DNA of 64,000 bases, taken from the NCBI RefSeq assembly GCF_048564905.1, contig NC_133007.1, positions 15,002,001-15,066,000 of the forward strand, read 5' to 3'. The stretch comes from Vicugna pacos. Lineage: Eukaryota > Chordata > Mammalia > Artiodactyla > Camelidae. This document shows, piece after piece, positions 36,796 to 49,691 of the stretch (its first letter is position 1; each line of letters opens with the position of its first letter). A program made the translations under genes and the position numbers. Under the pieces are notes generated by a model, which was not told where the DNA came from, made no database searches, and saw only the letters and a program-made list of their open reading frames with translations.

Positions 36796-37229
36796 TTAAA
36801 TAAAATAAAACAAATGAAGCTGCTATAATCATCCACTGTATCAGCATATACAAAGAGATTTATACTAAGGAACTGTCTCACATGATTATGGGGCCCAGCA
36901 AGTCTGAAATTTGTAGAGCAGACCAGTGGACTGGAAACTCAGGAAGGATTTTCTGCTGCAGTCTTGAGGCAGAATTTCTTCTTCTCTGGGAAGCCACAGT
37001 TTTTGCTCTTAAGACCTTCCACTGACCAGATGAGGTTCATCCACATTTTGAAGGCAATCTCCTTTACTTAAAATCAGCTGATCTTGTATAACTATAGTCT
37101 AATATCAAAACTAGGATACTGATGTTGGTATAATACACAGAGATTACTCAGATTTCACCAGTTTTATATGCTTGTATATGTGTATGCATGTGTGTAGTTC
37201 TGTGTAATTTTGTCACACATGTAGATTCA

Positions 37230-38215
37230 TGTAACTACCACCTCAAACAAGGTGCAGAACTCTCCAGCCACAAGGCTCTCTTTTGCTACCCTTTTACAGT
37301 TACATCCCTCACTTTTCCCACTTCCTATTCCAAATCATAGGCAACCACTCTCTGTTCTCTAGTTCTATAATTTTGTTATTTTAGAATGTTATGCAAATGA
37401 AATCACATAACATGTACCATTTTGATAATTTTTTTTACTCATCATTAATCCCTTTAAGATCATCCATATTGTTGTATGTATTAATCAAATTGTAGTTCAT
37501 ACCTATAATTCATTTCTTTTTTAAAAAAATTGAAGTATAGTTGATTTACATATTATATTAGTTTCAGGTGTACACCAGGTGATTTAATATTTTTTTAGCT
37601 TATACTCCATTTAAAGTTATTATAAAATATTGGCTATATTGTCTATGCTGTACAATATATCCTTGTAGCTTATTTATTTTATACATAGTAGTTTGTCTCT
37701 CTTATTCCTATGTTTACCTTCCCCTCCCCTCTTCCCATTTCCCATTGGCAACCACTAGTTTGCTCTCTAAGTCTGTGAATCTTCTTCTGTTTTGTTATAT
37801 CCATTTGTTTTATTTTTTAGATTCCACATATAAGTAATAACATGTAGCACTTGCCTTTCTCTGTCTGACTTATTTCACTAAGTGCAGTGCCCTCCAGGTC
37901 CATTCATGTTGCTGCAAATGGCAAAATTTCATTCCTTTTTCATGGCTGAATAATATTCCATTGTATGTGGATATACCACATATGTTTAACCATTTATCCA
38001 CTAAAGGACACATTTGGATGGCTTCCAGTTTTTTAATGAATAAAGCTTCTGTAAACATTAATTTGCAGGTTTTATATAAACAGACGTTTTTTCATTCCTC
38101 TGGAATAAATGCTCAAGAGTTCAGTTGCTGGGTTGTACAGTAAGAACACGTTTATTTTAAGAAACTGCCCAACTATTTTCCAGAGTGTTGGCACCATTTT
38201 ACAATCCCATCAGCT
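37230..38215 (-). mobile_element. Old L1 with a younger L1 nested in it
   Basis: Old L1 3'UTR/ORF2 in reverse at 37230-37510 and 38030-38215 (TTTCCAGAGTGTTGGCACC). Between them, about 37515-38030, lies a younger L1 end starting TTGAAGTATAGTTGATTTAC and holding TTCATGTTGCTGCAAATGGC. Both are on the minus strand. The exact inner borders are uncertain because the two copies are related. Confidence 0.72.
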
Positions 38216-38219
38216 TTCA

Positions 38220-39970
38220 GTTACACTTCTCTCTTAAGCTCTAGACTTTTTCTTCCAATTGCTTGTTGGGTGAACTGACCTAAACATCTCACGGCTTGTT
38301 AAAACATGAGCTTATTATCTTCCCCCTACACACCAGTAGCCCTCCTTTATTTTCTGTCTTGACTAACATAACCACTTACTACCCAAACCAGACATTGAGA
38401 GCCACCTTAGAGTCCTCTCTCTCACATAGTTCTATGTTAAATCCATTACTTGGATAGACCCATTGTATCTCCTATCTCTCAAACAGAAGAGAAGACAGAT
38501 GATCATCACCATTCACCAAAAATTATGACTATCTACGTATTCATATAATGATGTCCCAGCTTGAGATATTTTTTTTTGTCAAGTTCAGAGCAGGTATTAT
38601 AGAGTTGGCAGGTGTATTAATTCTTAAGGCACAGAGAAGTGAAATAGACTAGCTGGTCACATGGAAGCATGTCTCAATTTCCAGGTAAACTCAAATCTCT
38701 CTATGGAGTGGCAGATTGGAAAACATAGACTTAGTCTTGGCAGAGCTCTAGCCACATTTCAGTAGAAACTGTGAACTAATCCTACTGTATTTATGAAACA
38801 ACTTATTTTAGCAGTGTGGACACTGTCAATCATACGGCAGAGTCTGTTAGCTTGGATTCACTATCAGCTGTAATAATTTGTAAAATAGTCCCTAAAAATC
38901 ACCTTGGAGTTAGTTAATAATAATTGTGCCTTGATGACTTAGTTACTAAATATCTTCATTTAAGATTTCTGAAGGAAAATTCCCAATTGTTTGTGAGATG
39001 AGCCAGAGCACACTTGTTTCTGGTCAACACTCTGGACATTCAACAGAATTTAAGTTGAAGTTAAGTTAGTAACACTTGTTACTAACTATACTTATCCAGG
39101 TGGGTCAACCACATGACTCCAGACACCAAGCTAGGTCTTCCTTGTCCAAGGAAAAAATTACACTCGGATAAAATTCTCAGAGACATGACTTAATACTCAT
39201 CAAATTGGTATTCTGAAATAAAGGCCCTGTCAGTGCTGGGAAGTACAATAAGGGACATGTACAATGCAGAGTCAGGCGCCAATCCATCCAGTGGCTTCTT
39301 GGAGACCCTCTGTCTCTCTTCTTTTCCAGTTGGGGGGCCACTTCCACTTCTGGTGGAAAAGCCACTTGCTCTTGCTTTTCGCATAAATGTCTATTAAGAA
39401 GCTGCTTATATTGAAATGAATCACTAATATCATGTCCCTTGGGGCTATGGAGTGTGGCCACACGGCATAACTGTAGGCAAGGAAGCCAACCCAGCTTTGT
39501 AACAATAGGGAATATGTTCAGGAAATCCCCCACTTAAGCTCATTTCCAACCAGCTTTGTTCAACTAGTGCTGTGGGACACTGGCGTCCTTGGAAGTCAGA
39601 GTCATTATTAGTGTTACATCCTTCATATGCTCCACGGTTACTGTGATTGTCAACACCAGCCTCAAAGGGGAAAAACTCACAAGACTGCAGCCTTTAGACA
39701 CATGAGAAAAAGAGGCCAGACTCCTACCACTTGTCTTCTTGCTTGGAGCGCAACTCATTTCCAATCCCATCATTTCTTCCCAGCTACTCAGGGTCCCCCA
39801 TTGACTTTCCTCTGGATATACTGGATACAGAGTGAGCCTAAGAAAGTGAGGCTGGAGGACTAGACATAATAGTTTACTGTAGAACCAGCTAATCTGCTGA
39901 GAAGATTGTCCAGCATAGGCCCAGATACCTGCAAAATTTTCAAGGAAGAGCTCACTCTCAATTATTTCTC
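38220..39970. other. Gene-poor stretch
   Basis: A weak MIR-like patch lies at about 38600-38670. A 118-codon minus frame (39533-39177) has no recognisable domain. No gene called. Confidence 0.5.
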
Positions 39971-39974
39971 TATT

Positions 39975-40560
39975 AGCTTTCCACTGATGCAGTAATGATG
40001 ATCACAAATATAGCAGCTGACAACCCAAATGTATTATCTTACAGTTCTGTAGGTCAGAAGTCTGATGCAGGTCTCACCTGGCTAAAATCGAGGTGTCACA
40101 GGGCTATGTTCCTCTCTGAAGGCTCTTGAGGAAGATCCTCTTTCTTGTTCATTTGAGTTGTTGGCAGATTCCGTTCCTTGTGGTTTTAAGACTAAAGTCC
40201 CTGCTTTCTTGCTTGCTGTCAAGTGAGGCCTTTTCCTAGTTTCTCAAGGCTACCCGTCCACCTTCCTAGGCTTGTGGCCCCCTTCCTCCACATTCAAAGC
40301 CAGAAATAGTGGGAAAACTCATTCTTTCACTTTGAATCTCATCCTTTAATAACTTAGAAGGAAAGGTTTCTTGTTTTTAAGGTCTCACGTGATTAGATTG
40401 GGCCCATATGGGTAATGCAGGATAATCTCACTCTCTCAAGGCCTGTACTCTTCATTGCACCAGGAAATTCCCTTTTGCCGTATCATGCAACTAGTCACAA
40501 GTTCTGGGAACTAGACTTTGGGCATTTGGGGAGGTCCATGACTGTGCCTACTAAGTTATC
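39975..40560 (-). mobile_element. MLT1-type LTR (ERVL-MaLR fossil)
   Basis: The reverse of an MLT1 LTR: TTATCTTACAGTTCTGTAGG, CTCACCTGGCTAAAATCGAGG, TGTGGCCCCCTTCCTCCA and TGATTAGATTGGGCCCA in order. A lone LTR without internal sequence, diverged and broken, of ancient placental-mammal age. A 158-codon plus frame that starts inside it is not a gene. Confidence 0.82.
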
Positions 40561-40589
40561 TAAAGGTAAGAATTCATTCCTTGATTTAT

Positions 40590-41060
40590 TCATGTATTCA
40601 ACAAACATTTCTCTAGTGCCTACTACATACCAGACAATTTATGAGGCACTATCCTGTTTCACTAGTGAACCGTGGGAGGTGATCAAGAATTTGTGCACTG
40701 AGCAAACTTATCTGCTGAATTTTTCTTGTGCCACATATTGTCCAGCAGGAGAAGAGGCCTGGGAGGGAACTGATGACATAAGAAACTCTCAGAAAACCAT
40801 AATTGCTGTGCGTGATCATCCATCTCTAGCTCTCATGCTGATTCAGTTCATTTTTCACAGAGCAGGGGCTCAGTGCGAAATGGGGAATTAATGATGTCGA
40901 CGTACTACTGTAGGAGTTATCTTTAACTCAGAAAGAATCAATTCCTGTAACAATATAGAACGGCTTATTATGTGTGCTACAGTATCGCACTAGCATACAT
41001 AAATACAGCTTTTGCTCTGCAGGAGCTTACAATTTAATTCAGAAGATGTGGCAGCACTTC
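40590..41060 (-). mobile_element. L2 3'-end pieces
   Basis: CATTTCTCTAGTGCCTACTAC near 40610 and CTCTGCAGGAGCTTACAATTT near 41020 are reversed L2 ends. The DNA between them is not clearly L2. Confidence 0.5.
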
Positions 41061-41394
41061 AACCAGTCTGAAAACAATGCAGAGGAATATTTCATTTAAC
41101 TAAAGCAAAAGTCATGCTTCACTCACAGGGAGCCTACAAAGAGCACAACCAGTGTAAGCTTGAGACACAGGGGAACTTCCTTTCTTTCTTGTGCATGTCA
41201 ACCGCAAGGATGGTGATACTGGGAGAGGAGGATCAGAGTTACATATACCAACTGTGGCTGGAGCATCTCATTAATTGATGGGCTACAAATAAAAGACAGC
41301 ACTGTCATCATATATCCTTTCTCTGTTATCTGTTATCGTACTTCCTTGAAAAAGAAAATCTGGGGAAATTACATCAAAATGTAATGCTCAAAAC

Positions 41395-42150
41395 ACTGAC
41401 ACCACCAAATGCCAGGGGAGGGGGGAAATGGGCCAACAGGAACTCTCCTCCATTGTTAGTGGGGATGTAAAATGGTAAAGCTACTTTGAAAGGCAGTTTG
41501 GTAATCTCTTACAAAACTAAATACACCCTTACCATATGATCCAGCAATCCCGCTCCTTGGTATTTACCCAAATGAATTGAGAAGTTATGTCCACATAAAA
41601 GCCTGAACACACATGTTTATAGCAGCTGTTCTTTTTCACATTTGTCAACACCTGGAAACAACCAAGATGTCCTTCAGTAGGTGAATGGATAAGCTCTTGT
41701 ACGTTCACGCAATGGAATGTTACTCAGTACTAAAAAGAAGTAAGCTACCAAGCGGTGAAAAGATACGAAGGAAACTTAAATGTATATTACCTAAGTGAAA
41801 GAAGTCATCTTTCAAGGCTGCACATTGTATGATTCCAACTATATGACATTCTGGAAAAATCAAAACTATGGAGACAGTAAAAAGATCACTGGTTGCCAGG
41901 GGTTGGGAGGAGGGAGGAACGAACAGGTGGAGCACGAAGGGTTTTTAGGGCAGTGGAAATATTCTGTATGATACTACAGTGGTGGATACATATCAGCGGT
42001 AACAAATGTGCCACGCTAGCGGGGCCTGAGGATAGTGGGGGAGGCTGTGCATGGGGAGGGGTAAGGAGTTATATGGGATTCCTGTACATTCTGCTTAACT
42101 TTCCTCTGAACCTAAAACTGCTCTAAAGATAGTCTATCTTTAAAAAATGC
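41395..42150 (+). mobile_element. L1 3' fragment (old)
   Basis: CTCCTCCATTGTTAGTGGGG, ACCATATGATCCAGCAATCC, CACTGGTTGCCAGGGGTTGG and the tail part TGCTTAACTTTCCTCTGAACC. Stops in all frames. Confidence 0.82.
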
Positions 42151-42184
42151 TATTGCTACTATTTTACCAAAAAAAAAAACCAAA

Positions 42185-42425
42185 CTCTATTTTTTGAACA
42201 CTGTTTTCTACCCAACACCAGGCCAGGCTATGTTAGCTATCTCTTGCCCTCACAGCAATCCACAAAACAGATGTTATTAATTTTGTTTTACAAATGAGAC
42301 ACCTGTTATTTTTCAAGAATAAATGAGTTTCTCAAGGTTACAGATCTAATAAGTGAGAATCTGAGATTCTAACCTTGTTTCTTTGGCTGCAAAGACCAGT
42401 ACTTTCTTTACTGCACTATGCCATA
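42185..42425 (+). mobile_element. MIR SINE
   Basis: CTTGCCCTCACAGCAATCC, TTTTACAAATGAGACACC and TCTCAAGGTTACAG follow the MIR order. Confidence 0.72.
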
Positions 42426-42744
42426 AACAACCAATACATTTTCTTTTTTATAAATACAATGGGGGACATTGTATTTAACAACACAAACGACATAATAACA
42501 ATCTCTGAATCTTCAGTGATTGAAGGTTCAGAGGGCAGAGCTCAGGGCAACCACAGCAGCTGCAAATGGAAAATCTAGAAAAGTAGAAATTCAGAGAAAG
42601 GGATCATTAAATTCTGTATATAATGTGCCCAAATCTCTAGCAGACCCATGAACTACATGTATGAATGGTAGATGCCAAGCATATGGCTAAAGCTCAAAGA
42701 ACTGGACAAAGATTTCTGCTGCTGCCCATTATGAAGGAGCTAGA

Positions 42745-43290
42745 GTTTGGATTTTGAGTTCAATCGAGTTACCTGCCTGGTGGAAATAAAACTCTATACT
42801 CCTCAAAGAGTCCAGAGTCTCTACAATGAACAGTCCAAAATGTCTGCATGGCAACAAAAAATTATTATGTATATGAATAAATAAGAAAATGTGACCCACA
42901 CTTTTTAAGAAAGTCAATGTATTAGAGACTGACACCAAAATAATTCAGGTGTTAGAATCTGAGACAACAATTATAGATCAGCTATTATAATTATGCTCAA
43001 TAATGTAGAGAAAAATATGGTCATAATTAATGAACAAATAGGAAATCTCAGGCAGAAAAATGGAAATGACAAAAAATGTTGAAATTCTAGAACAAAAAAT
43101 ATGGTGTCTAAAATTTTAAAATTTGCTGGATGGACTTACCAGCAGATTGGAGGAGACCAAATAAAGTTAATGAACTTAAAGTTAGCTAAATTAGAATTAT
43201 CCAGTTTGAAGAGCTAAAAGGTTGGATATAACAGAAAAAAAGAAAACTGAAACAAGCTTCAGAGACGTGGGTGGGTAAGATAAGACAAAG
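42745..43290 (+). mobile_element. Old L1 5' region (before/into ORF1)
   Basis: GAATCTGAGACAACAATTATAG, GGAAATCTCAGGCAGAAAAA and GAAATTCTAGAACAAAAAAT with CTGGATGGACTTACCAGCAG match the coiled-coil-coding 5' part of old L1s. No ORF1 frame is kept. Confidence 0.68.
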
Positions 43291-43899
43291 ATGTTTTCTT
43301 CCTGGCCTTAACTGACATTTTCTACATTCCAAGTACATGCTTTCTGCCTGTACTAAATCTCCTGCTTTCAGGATAATGTCAGTATTTGGCTCATAGTTTT
43401 CTTTGCATGAGATCTGCTACTCCTATCCTTACTTCATTCACTCAGCTTTTATTGAGACTTTTTCTCATATCAGCCACTGTGCTAATTGTTATGGAAAATA
43501 AATGAGACAGACATTTTTCTTTAAAAAGCATAAAATGAGTGCTACACTAGGCAAAAGGCTATTAATATGATGTGAGGTCCACTGGAGTAATTTTTTCAGT
43601 CACTGTCCACCTCCTTACATGGGAGAGATCAGGAGAAGGAATTGACCCCATAATATCTCAGCTTCTCCCTCCCTTCTCTTTGGGATCTGCATGTCCACAG
43701 AGAACCAGTGTCCTGCTCTGATACGTGAGAAAAGGCCGCTGCCCCTACAGGATAAGACTTTTGTTGGCCATATGAAGTCAGTGACTGAGGGGGTAAGTCC
43801 AATTCAGGGGTGCAATGCTAAGAAATCAGTTGCTTATGACCCAACCTGAGTTCACCAAAAATGATGTCTATATTAATATTTCTAGTGGTGGTGTAGTAT

Positions 43900-44120
43900 T
43901 TTGATGGCTTAGACATACCATAGTTTAGATTGTTTTCTTTTTGCTTCAATAAGTAACTTTTTATATGTATATCTACATGGATATTTTGAAGAAAGAAATG
44001 AAATTGCTGGGTCAATGGGTAAAAGTCTGATTGCTACTCACAAAATTTCTTCCAGAGCACATTGTAACAATATTTACACCCACTAATATTTCACAACCTC
44101 TTATCTTTCGGGCCATCCAT
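43900..44120 (-). mobile_element. Old L1 fragment
   Basis: AAATTGCTGGGTCAATGGG, CTTCCAGAGCACATTGTAAC and CACCCACTAATATTTCACAA read as reversed L1 ORF2/3' sequence. Confidence 0.6.
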
Positions 44121-44559
44121 TTGTCCTCACACAAACTTGTAGGAGCTCCATTTTGACTTCCCCATTTATCCACAATTCAGTACTGTTAGTGGCCACAAAT
44201 CCCTGGGGATTGTCCACTGTCTAGGATATTCTATAAAAGCTGGCGTATTTGCTGACAAATGTGTATTCCTCTTTCTCCTTAATAATATCTCCCTGATTTC
44301 TATACAGGCAACACAAATGTAACCAGTTTTCAATACATGGCTTGAATATGTGGGTGTCAAACACTAAACAAGATTTATTTTTAATCATGCAAAGTTTGCC
44401 ATTTCCTGAGGGTTTGGTGATGGAGAATGACGATCAAAAAGTAGGATGGAAGTCATTTTTGAGGATAAAGTCTTTTAATTCCATACTCTCTGAACCTGGA
44501 ACGTGCCAGTGGATTTAAACCAAGCACTTCCCCTGTCATATCTTGAAGTAGCCTTACCA

Positions 44560-44775
44560 ACATGATGAAAATAGCAACTTGGCTATGTTTAGGTTTGAGA
44601 CTTTACAAAACACTTGAAAGACAAGTGGGGTGTGGATTAATATTCCCATTTTACAAATGAAGAAACTGAGGTTCAGAGGGAATACAAGTGTCTTGCCCAG
44701 GGTCACTTTGTAAGTGGCTGAACAGGGACTTAAAGTCAGGTCTACATTCCAGCTCGAGCTGACACGAAAGACTGA
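44560..44775 (+). mobile_element. MIR SINE
   Basis: CATTTTACAAATGAAGAAAC, TGAGGTTCAGAGGGAATAC and CTTGCCCAGGGTCACTTTG form a clear MIR core. Confidence 0.88.
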
Positions 44776-45039
44776 AGTCAGATTAAACAGCATGGTAAAC
44801 AGCTAAACGCAAACCTGGCTCCCTTTCCTGCCTCACTGCGGAAGGGGAAACCTTTTGAGGGAAGGGGTTCATAAACAGTTGCTTCTTAAGTAGTATCTGC
44901 CCCCGAATTCTCACCTTGCTGTCTGCCTGGAACCACCATCCTCCCCCAGATCTTCTCTCTCAGGGATTGATGCTGCCACCTCCTCACTGGGCCTCTAGGG
45001 GGTCACTGACCCCTCCCACCTTCACCCCACCATGCTCAA

Positions 45040-45170
45040 ATATGAGACAAAACCTCAATGGCTATTTATTATTTTCCATATGCCAATTACTGGGCTAATT
45101 TTTAAATATGATCTCATTGAAAGTGGAGTTAGTATGCCCATTTCACACGTCAGCAAACTGCCAAAACTTC
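45040..45170 (+). mobile_element. MIR SINE fragment
   Basis: CCATATGCCAATTACTGGGC, GATCTCATTGAAAGTGGAG and CCCATTTCACACGTCAGC fit MIR. Confidence 0.6.
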
Positions 45171-45539
45171 AGTAAGACCAGAATAATCGAACACATCTTT
45201 TTTCTTCTTGAAGGGGCAAAGATGAGTGGCAAATTCTTTTGCATATTAAAACCAAAATGATATATCAAAATGTTAAAAAGAAAGTAGAACAAGCAACCAT
45301 AATGCCACCAATCTAGCATATCTGTTTTGTGTATCATCTTATCCTTCTGTGCATACATTTTCCGAGAAGTTGCAATTGGTATGTAAGAAAATTTAATGTT
45401 CAACTTTTCAAATTTAGCAACAGAACCATCTTCCGTGTCACCGTAATCTTCTTAATGAGAATTTTAGTGTTTACAGCGTAAATGATTCCCCAGGTGGATG
45501 TTTCCAGTATTTGGTTGCCCAAGTCAAATTGTCACAGCA

Positions 45540-45680
45540 TGTGCTAAGCGTTTTGTTACTATTAAATTATTTCCTTAGAATAAATTCTCAAGAGCCATAT
45601 TATCGAATAAAAGGGTATAAACATTTTTATAGCCCTTGCCACATTCTCAGGGAGGGCTCTATGAATCTAAGTGACACACA
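45540..45680 (-). mobile_element. Old L1 fragment
   Basis: TCCTTAGAATAAATTCTCAAG and ATAAAAGGGTATAAACATTT read as a reversed old L1 3' end. Confidence 0.5.
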
Positions 45681-46214
45681 CAATTAAGCGTAGAGTTATT
45701 TTCAAAAGAAACCATGCCGTTTCCCACTCCCAGCCATTTGATGAGTTAGAAACCTTGAAATACCTTCCATGTTAAAGCAACCAAGATACTGAATAAAATA
45801 CAAAAACCATCTTCTTAAATGAATTACTGAGCTGACAAGAAAATACAGAATCTAAGATCTTCAGAATGGATTCAAACCAACAATGCTGGAAAGTAAGTAA
45901 CAAAATTGTTTTTTACCTTGATTGCTGCTCAGCACAGAACACCACACTGATGATTCATATCCTTCCTGAACATGGTATTTGTATCATGTTAAGAGACACA
46001 TGATTCAATCTGATACATTACTGGTGATCATTGAATTGGTCACTAGATTAAGGTGGTACCTGTCAGATTTCTCCATTGTAAAGGCATCTTATCCCGTTTG
46101 TAACGTGTAAATTACATGTAAGGTGCTAACTTGAAACTATGCGAATGTCTTGTTCCCCAGTGATCTTTACCCAATGGTAATACAGCCCTTAATAATGACA
46201 ATTGATTTTTTTTA

Positions 46215-46510
46215 AATTAACAATATAATGGAATTGTACTCCATTGTATAGATGTACCATAGATTATTCAATGTCTCCTATTTTGTCCATTTAGATTGTT
46301 CCCAATATTTTGCTATTAAAATTAGATCATAATGAATAACCTTGTGCATATATATTTTTATATTGCTGGAGTGAATCTTCACCCCCAATCTCTAGAAATT
46401 GGATTGTTTGGTTAAAGAATAAATCCATGTGTAATTTTGCTAGTTATTGCTAAATTCCTTTCCATAAGAGTGGTGCTGTTTCACATCCACACCAGCAAAG
46501 TAGGAAGTGA
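46215..46510 (-). mobile_element. Old L1 fragment
   Basis: TACTCCATTGTATAGATGTAC, GATTGTTCCCAATATTTTGC and CACATCCACACCAGCAAAG give the reversed L1 order. Confidence 0.72.
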
Positions 46511-47384
46511 ACGTTCTCCTCAGCCTCACCTAAAGTATATGCTGTCAAGCTTTTGTAGAGACCCCCTTTCAAATAATTTGTCCTCAGACAGTCTTTATTC
46601 TCCTTCTTCCTCCCACATCCCATAATCTTTATCATTTATTTTGCATTGTCAGGACTCTCTTTAGTTCTGCTAAATCTTCAGAAACAGCACAGACTAGGAA
46701 TTTTTACATTTACAACATTTTTAGAGAGACTGGTTATGCATAACCAGTCTGTTCTAGGACAGGAAGGCTCTGCTTCATATTCTTAGAACATGTAAACAAA
46801 TTAAAGCAGTCTTAAAAATGATGAGCTATGAAAAATTCACACTCTGTCATGCTGAACTTCACAAAAGCAAAGCCTTTTGGGATCAATCACTCAGCAAAAC
46901 AAATCGCAATACAAGTTACCCCTACCTTGAACTTTTACATGATTACGTGCAAAAGGGAAAATCAATGTCCAAGCCAGGACCTAAAGTTTGTAAGACAGAT
47001 GTAAAAGATGATAGGAAAACAGCTTACATTTCCACTTATGTAGGTAGGAGGGAGAGAAAACCTTCTTCTTGCACAAAATGTTTTCCTTATTTTTATCAAT
47101 AGGACTATTTTCATTAGAGAACCAATGCTTATAGAAACACTTCCCTATACAGTGAGCCCTTGGCTTACAAAAACAATATTTGCAGCTTCGGGTATTGAAT
47201 GGATACATATGGTAACTTGTAATTTTTCTGAGATTGAAATTTGAATTCTATACATAGCACACAGAAAGGCAAATATACGTTGGTTAGAATATCCCCCAGC
47301 TAGTAAGAGAGTCATTTTCTTTAGGGCTCTGTAAGTCTTAATTATGTATTCATAGTTAATACAGAAAAGGTAAATGCTGTGCAT

Positions 47385-47470
47385 TTAAATTTAGATTGTT
47401 CCCAATATTTTAGTGTCAAAATTATGCAATAACGAATAACCTTGTGCATATATTATTTTCATACTATATG
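47385..47470 (-). mobile_element. Old L1 fragment, second copy of the same segment
   Basis: Shares GATTGTTCCCAATATTTT and GAATAACCTTGTGCATATAT with 46291-46350, in the same orientation, 1.1 kb away. Confidence 0.68.
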
Positions 47471-48074
47471 GTATTATAGGGGGAAAAAGTATCCATAATT
47501 AAGTAGACTGGACAAACATCAAGTTAAGCAGATGCGAAACATATTTCTACTTCTCAGTCTTTAACATGCTAACAGGCGTTAAGATTCTTCAAGAAGGGGA
47601 CTATATTATGCAGTGCTTTCAAATTTATTTATGATATTCTTTTAACATCTCTAGAAAGTAGTGTTGCATGGAATTTATTTTGTAAACCACTGCTGTGGTG
47701 GCAGTTATACAATTGGGAACTCTGGAAAAATTTCCATTTCATACGGAGACCAAGCGTCTGCTCTACTTCACGTTGCAGAATGTAATCTATCCTCTCCAGA
47801 ACCTCTACAGAGCCTTATTGCTTTGACATGGGCAGCATTTCCTATTTATTTCCCTTCACTCAATCCAGGATCTGTTTCTGGAGGAATGGGCTTTATAACA
47901 CTAACCTGGAAACTTCCCACCTGCCCAGCCTGATAGGCTCTTTTTAAGGACTGAGACATTGCTAACAATTGTTTTATTACTGTTCTAAAGGCCAGGCAAA
48001 TTCTTAGTTGCCATCTGGCATAGGCAGCTTTGGCTAATTATCTCTGAACATCTAAGTCTAAAATTAACATGCCT

Positions 48075-49440
48075 GTGGAAAGATATCTCATGCTGTTGGA
48101 CTGGAAAAATTAATATAGTTAAAATTGCCATACTACCCAAAGCAATCTCAGAGTTAATGCAATCCCTATCAAATTATCCATGATATTTTTCACAGAACTA
48201 GAACAAATGATCCTAAAATTTATATGGAAACACAAAAGACCCAGAATGGCAAAGCAATCCTGAGGAAAAACAACAAAGCTGGAGGCGTAATCCTCCCGGA
48301 CTTCAGACAATACTACAGAGCTACAGTAATCAAAACAATGTGGTATTGGCACAAAAACAGACATACGGACAATGCAATAGAATAGAGAGCCCAGAAATAA
48401 ATCCACACACCTACAATCAATTAAACTTTGATAAAGGCAAGAAATGAAGAAAAGACAGTCTCTTCAATAAGTGGTGTTGGGAAAGCTGGACGGCTGCATG
48501 TAAATCAGTGAAGTTAGAACACTCCCTCACACCATACACAAAAATAAACTCAAAATGGATTAAAGACTCAAATATAATATTTGACTCCATAAAACTCCTA
48601 GAAGAGAATGCAGGCAAAACATTCTCTGACATAAATTGTAGCAATGTTTTCTTAGGTCAATCTCCCAAATCCATAGAAATAAAAACAAAAATAAACAAAG
48701 GGACCTAACCAAACTTATAAGCTTTTGCACAGCAAAGGAAACATGAACAAAATGTAAGGAACCTATGGACATGGAGAAAATATTTGCAAATGGTGTAACC
48801 AACAAGAGATTAATTTCCAAAACATATAAGCAGCTCATACAACTCAGTAACAAAAAAACCAAACAACCCAATCAAAAAATGAGCAGAAGACCTGAATGGA
48901 CATTTCTCCAAATAAGACATCCAGATGGCCAACAGGCACATGAAAAGATGCTCAACATTGCTAATTATTAGAGAAATACAAATCAGAACTACAATGAGGT
49001 ATCACCTCACGACAGTCAGAATGGCCATCATTCAAAAGTCCACAAGTGAGAAATGCTGGAGAGGGTGTGGAGAAAAGGGCACCCTCCTGCACTGTTGGTA
49101 GGAATGTAAATTGGTGCAGCCACTATGGAAAACAGTATGGAGATTCCCTAAAAAACTAAAAATAGAGTTGCCATATGATCCAGTTATCTATATTTGGCAT
49201 ATATCCAAATAAAGGTATAATTTGAAAAGATACATCCACCCCAATGTTCATAACAGCTCTATTTACAACAGCTAAAACATGGAAGCAACCTAAATGTCCA
49301 TCAATGGATGACTGGATAAAAAGTTGTGGTGATATATATATTTACATTACTACTCAGCCTTAAAGAAGAATGAAATTAATGCCATTTGCAGCAACATAGG
49401 TGGACCTAAAGATGATCATACAAAGTGAAGTAAGTCAGAC
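48075..49440 (+). mobile_element. L1 ORF2 fragment without a 3' end
   Basis: Starts in ORF2 (ATACTACCCAAAGCAATCTC), passes CACAAAAACAGACATACGGAC and GCTGGAGAGGGTGTGGAG, and stops abruptly at AGTGAAGTAAGTCAGAC without 3'UTR or A-tail. Many stops. The 3' loss points to a later deletion or a rearranged insertion. Confidence 0.85.
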
Positions 49441-49691
49441 AGGTTGTTCCTTTATTCCATGCTGCTTCCCAGTAATTTGGCAAAGTGGCAACTTTAGTCA
49501 ATTATCTATAAATGCAGCAAGGTGGCTGGCCCCCAGGCAGGCACAGGGGTGGGCTGAGATAGTAGGGTCCTCTGGCTAAAGCCAAAAGCAGATCAAAGTG
49601 GTGGGACTCGCCCGGTGGAGATGTGAAAGCCCTCCACAGTTTCCTCCAGATCTGGGATGACGCTCGTTCCTGCTCTTCTCTCCCCTGCCCC

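Noticed and set aside
39177-39533. 118-codon minus-strand frame
   Set aside because: No family resemblance, splice context or compositional support.
40415-40891. 158-codon plus-strand frame
   Set aside because: Begins inside a reversed MLT1 LTR and runs into L2-like DNA; a chance frame.
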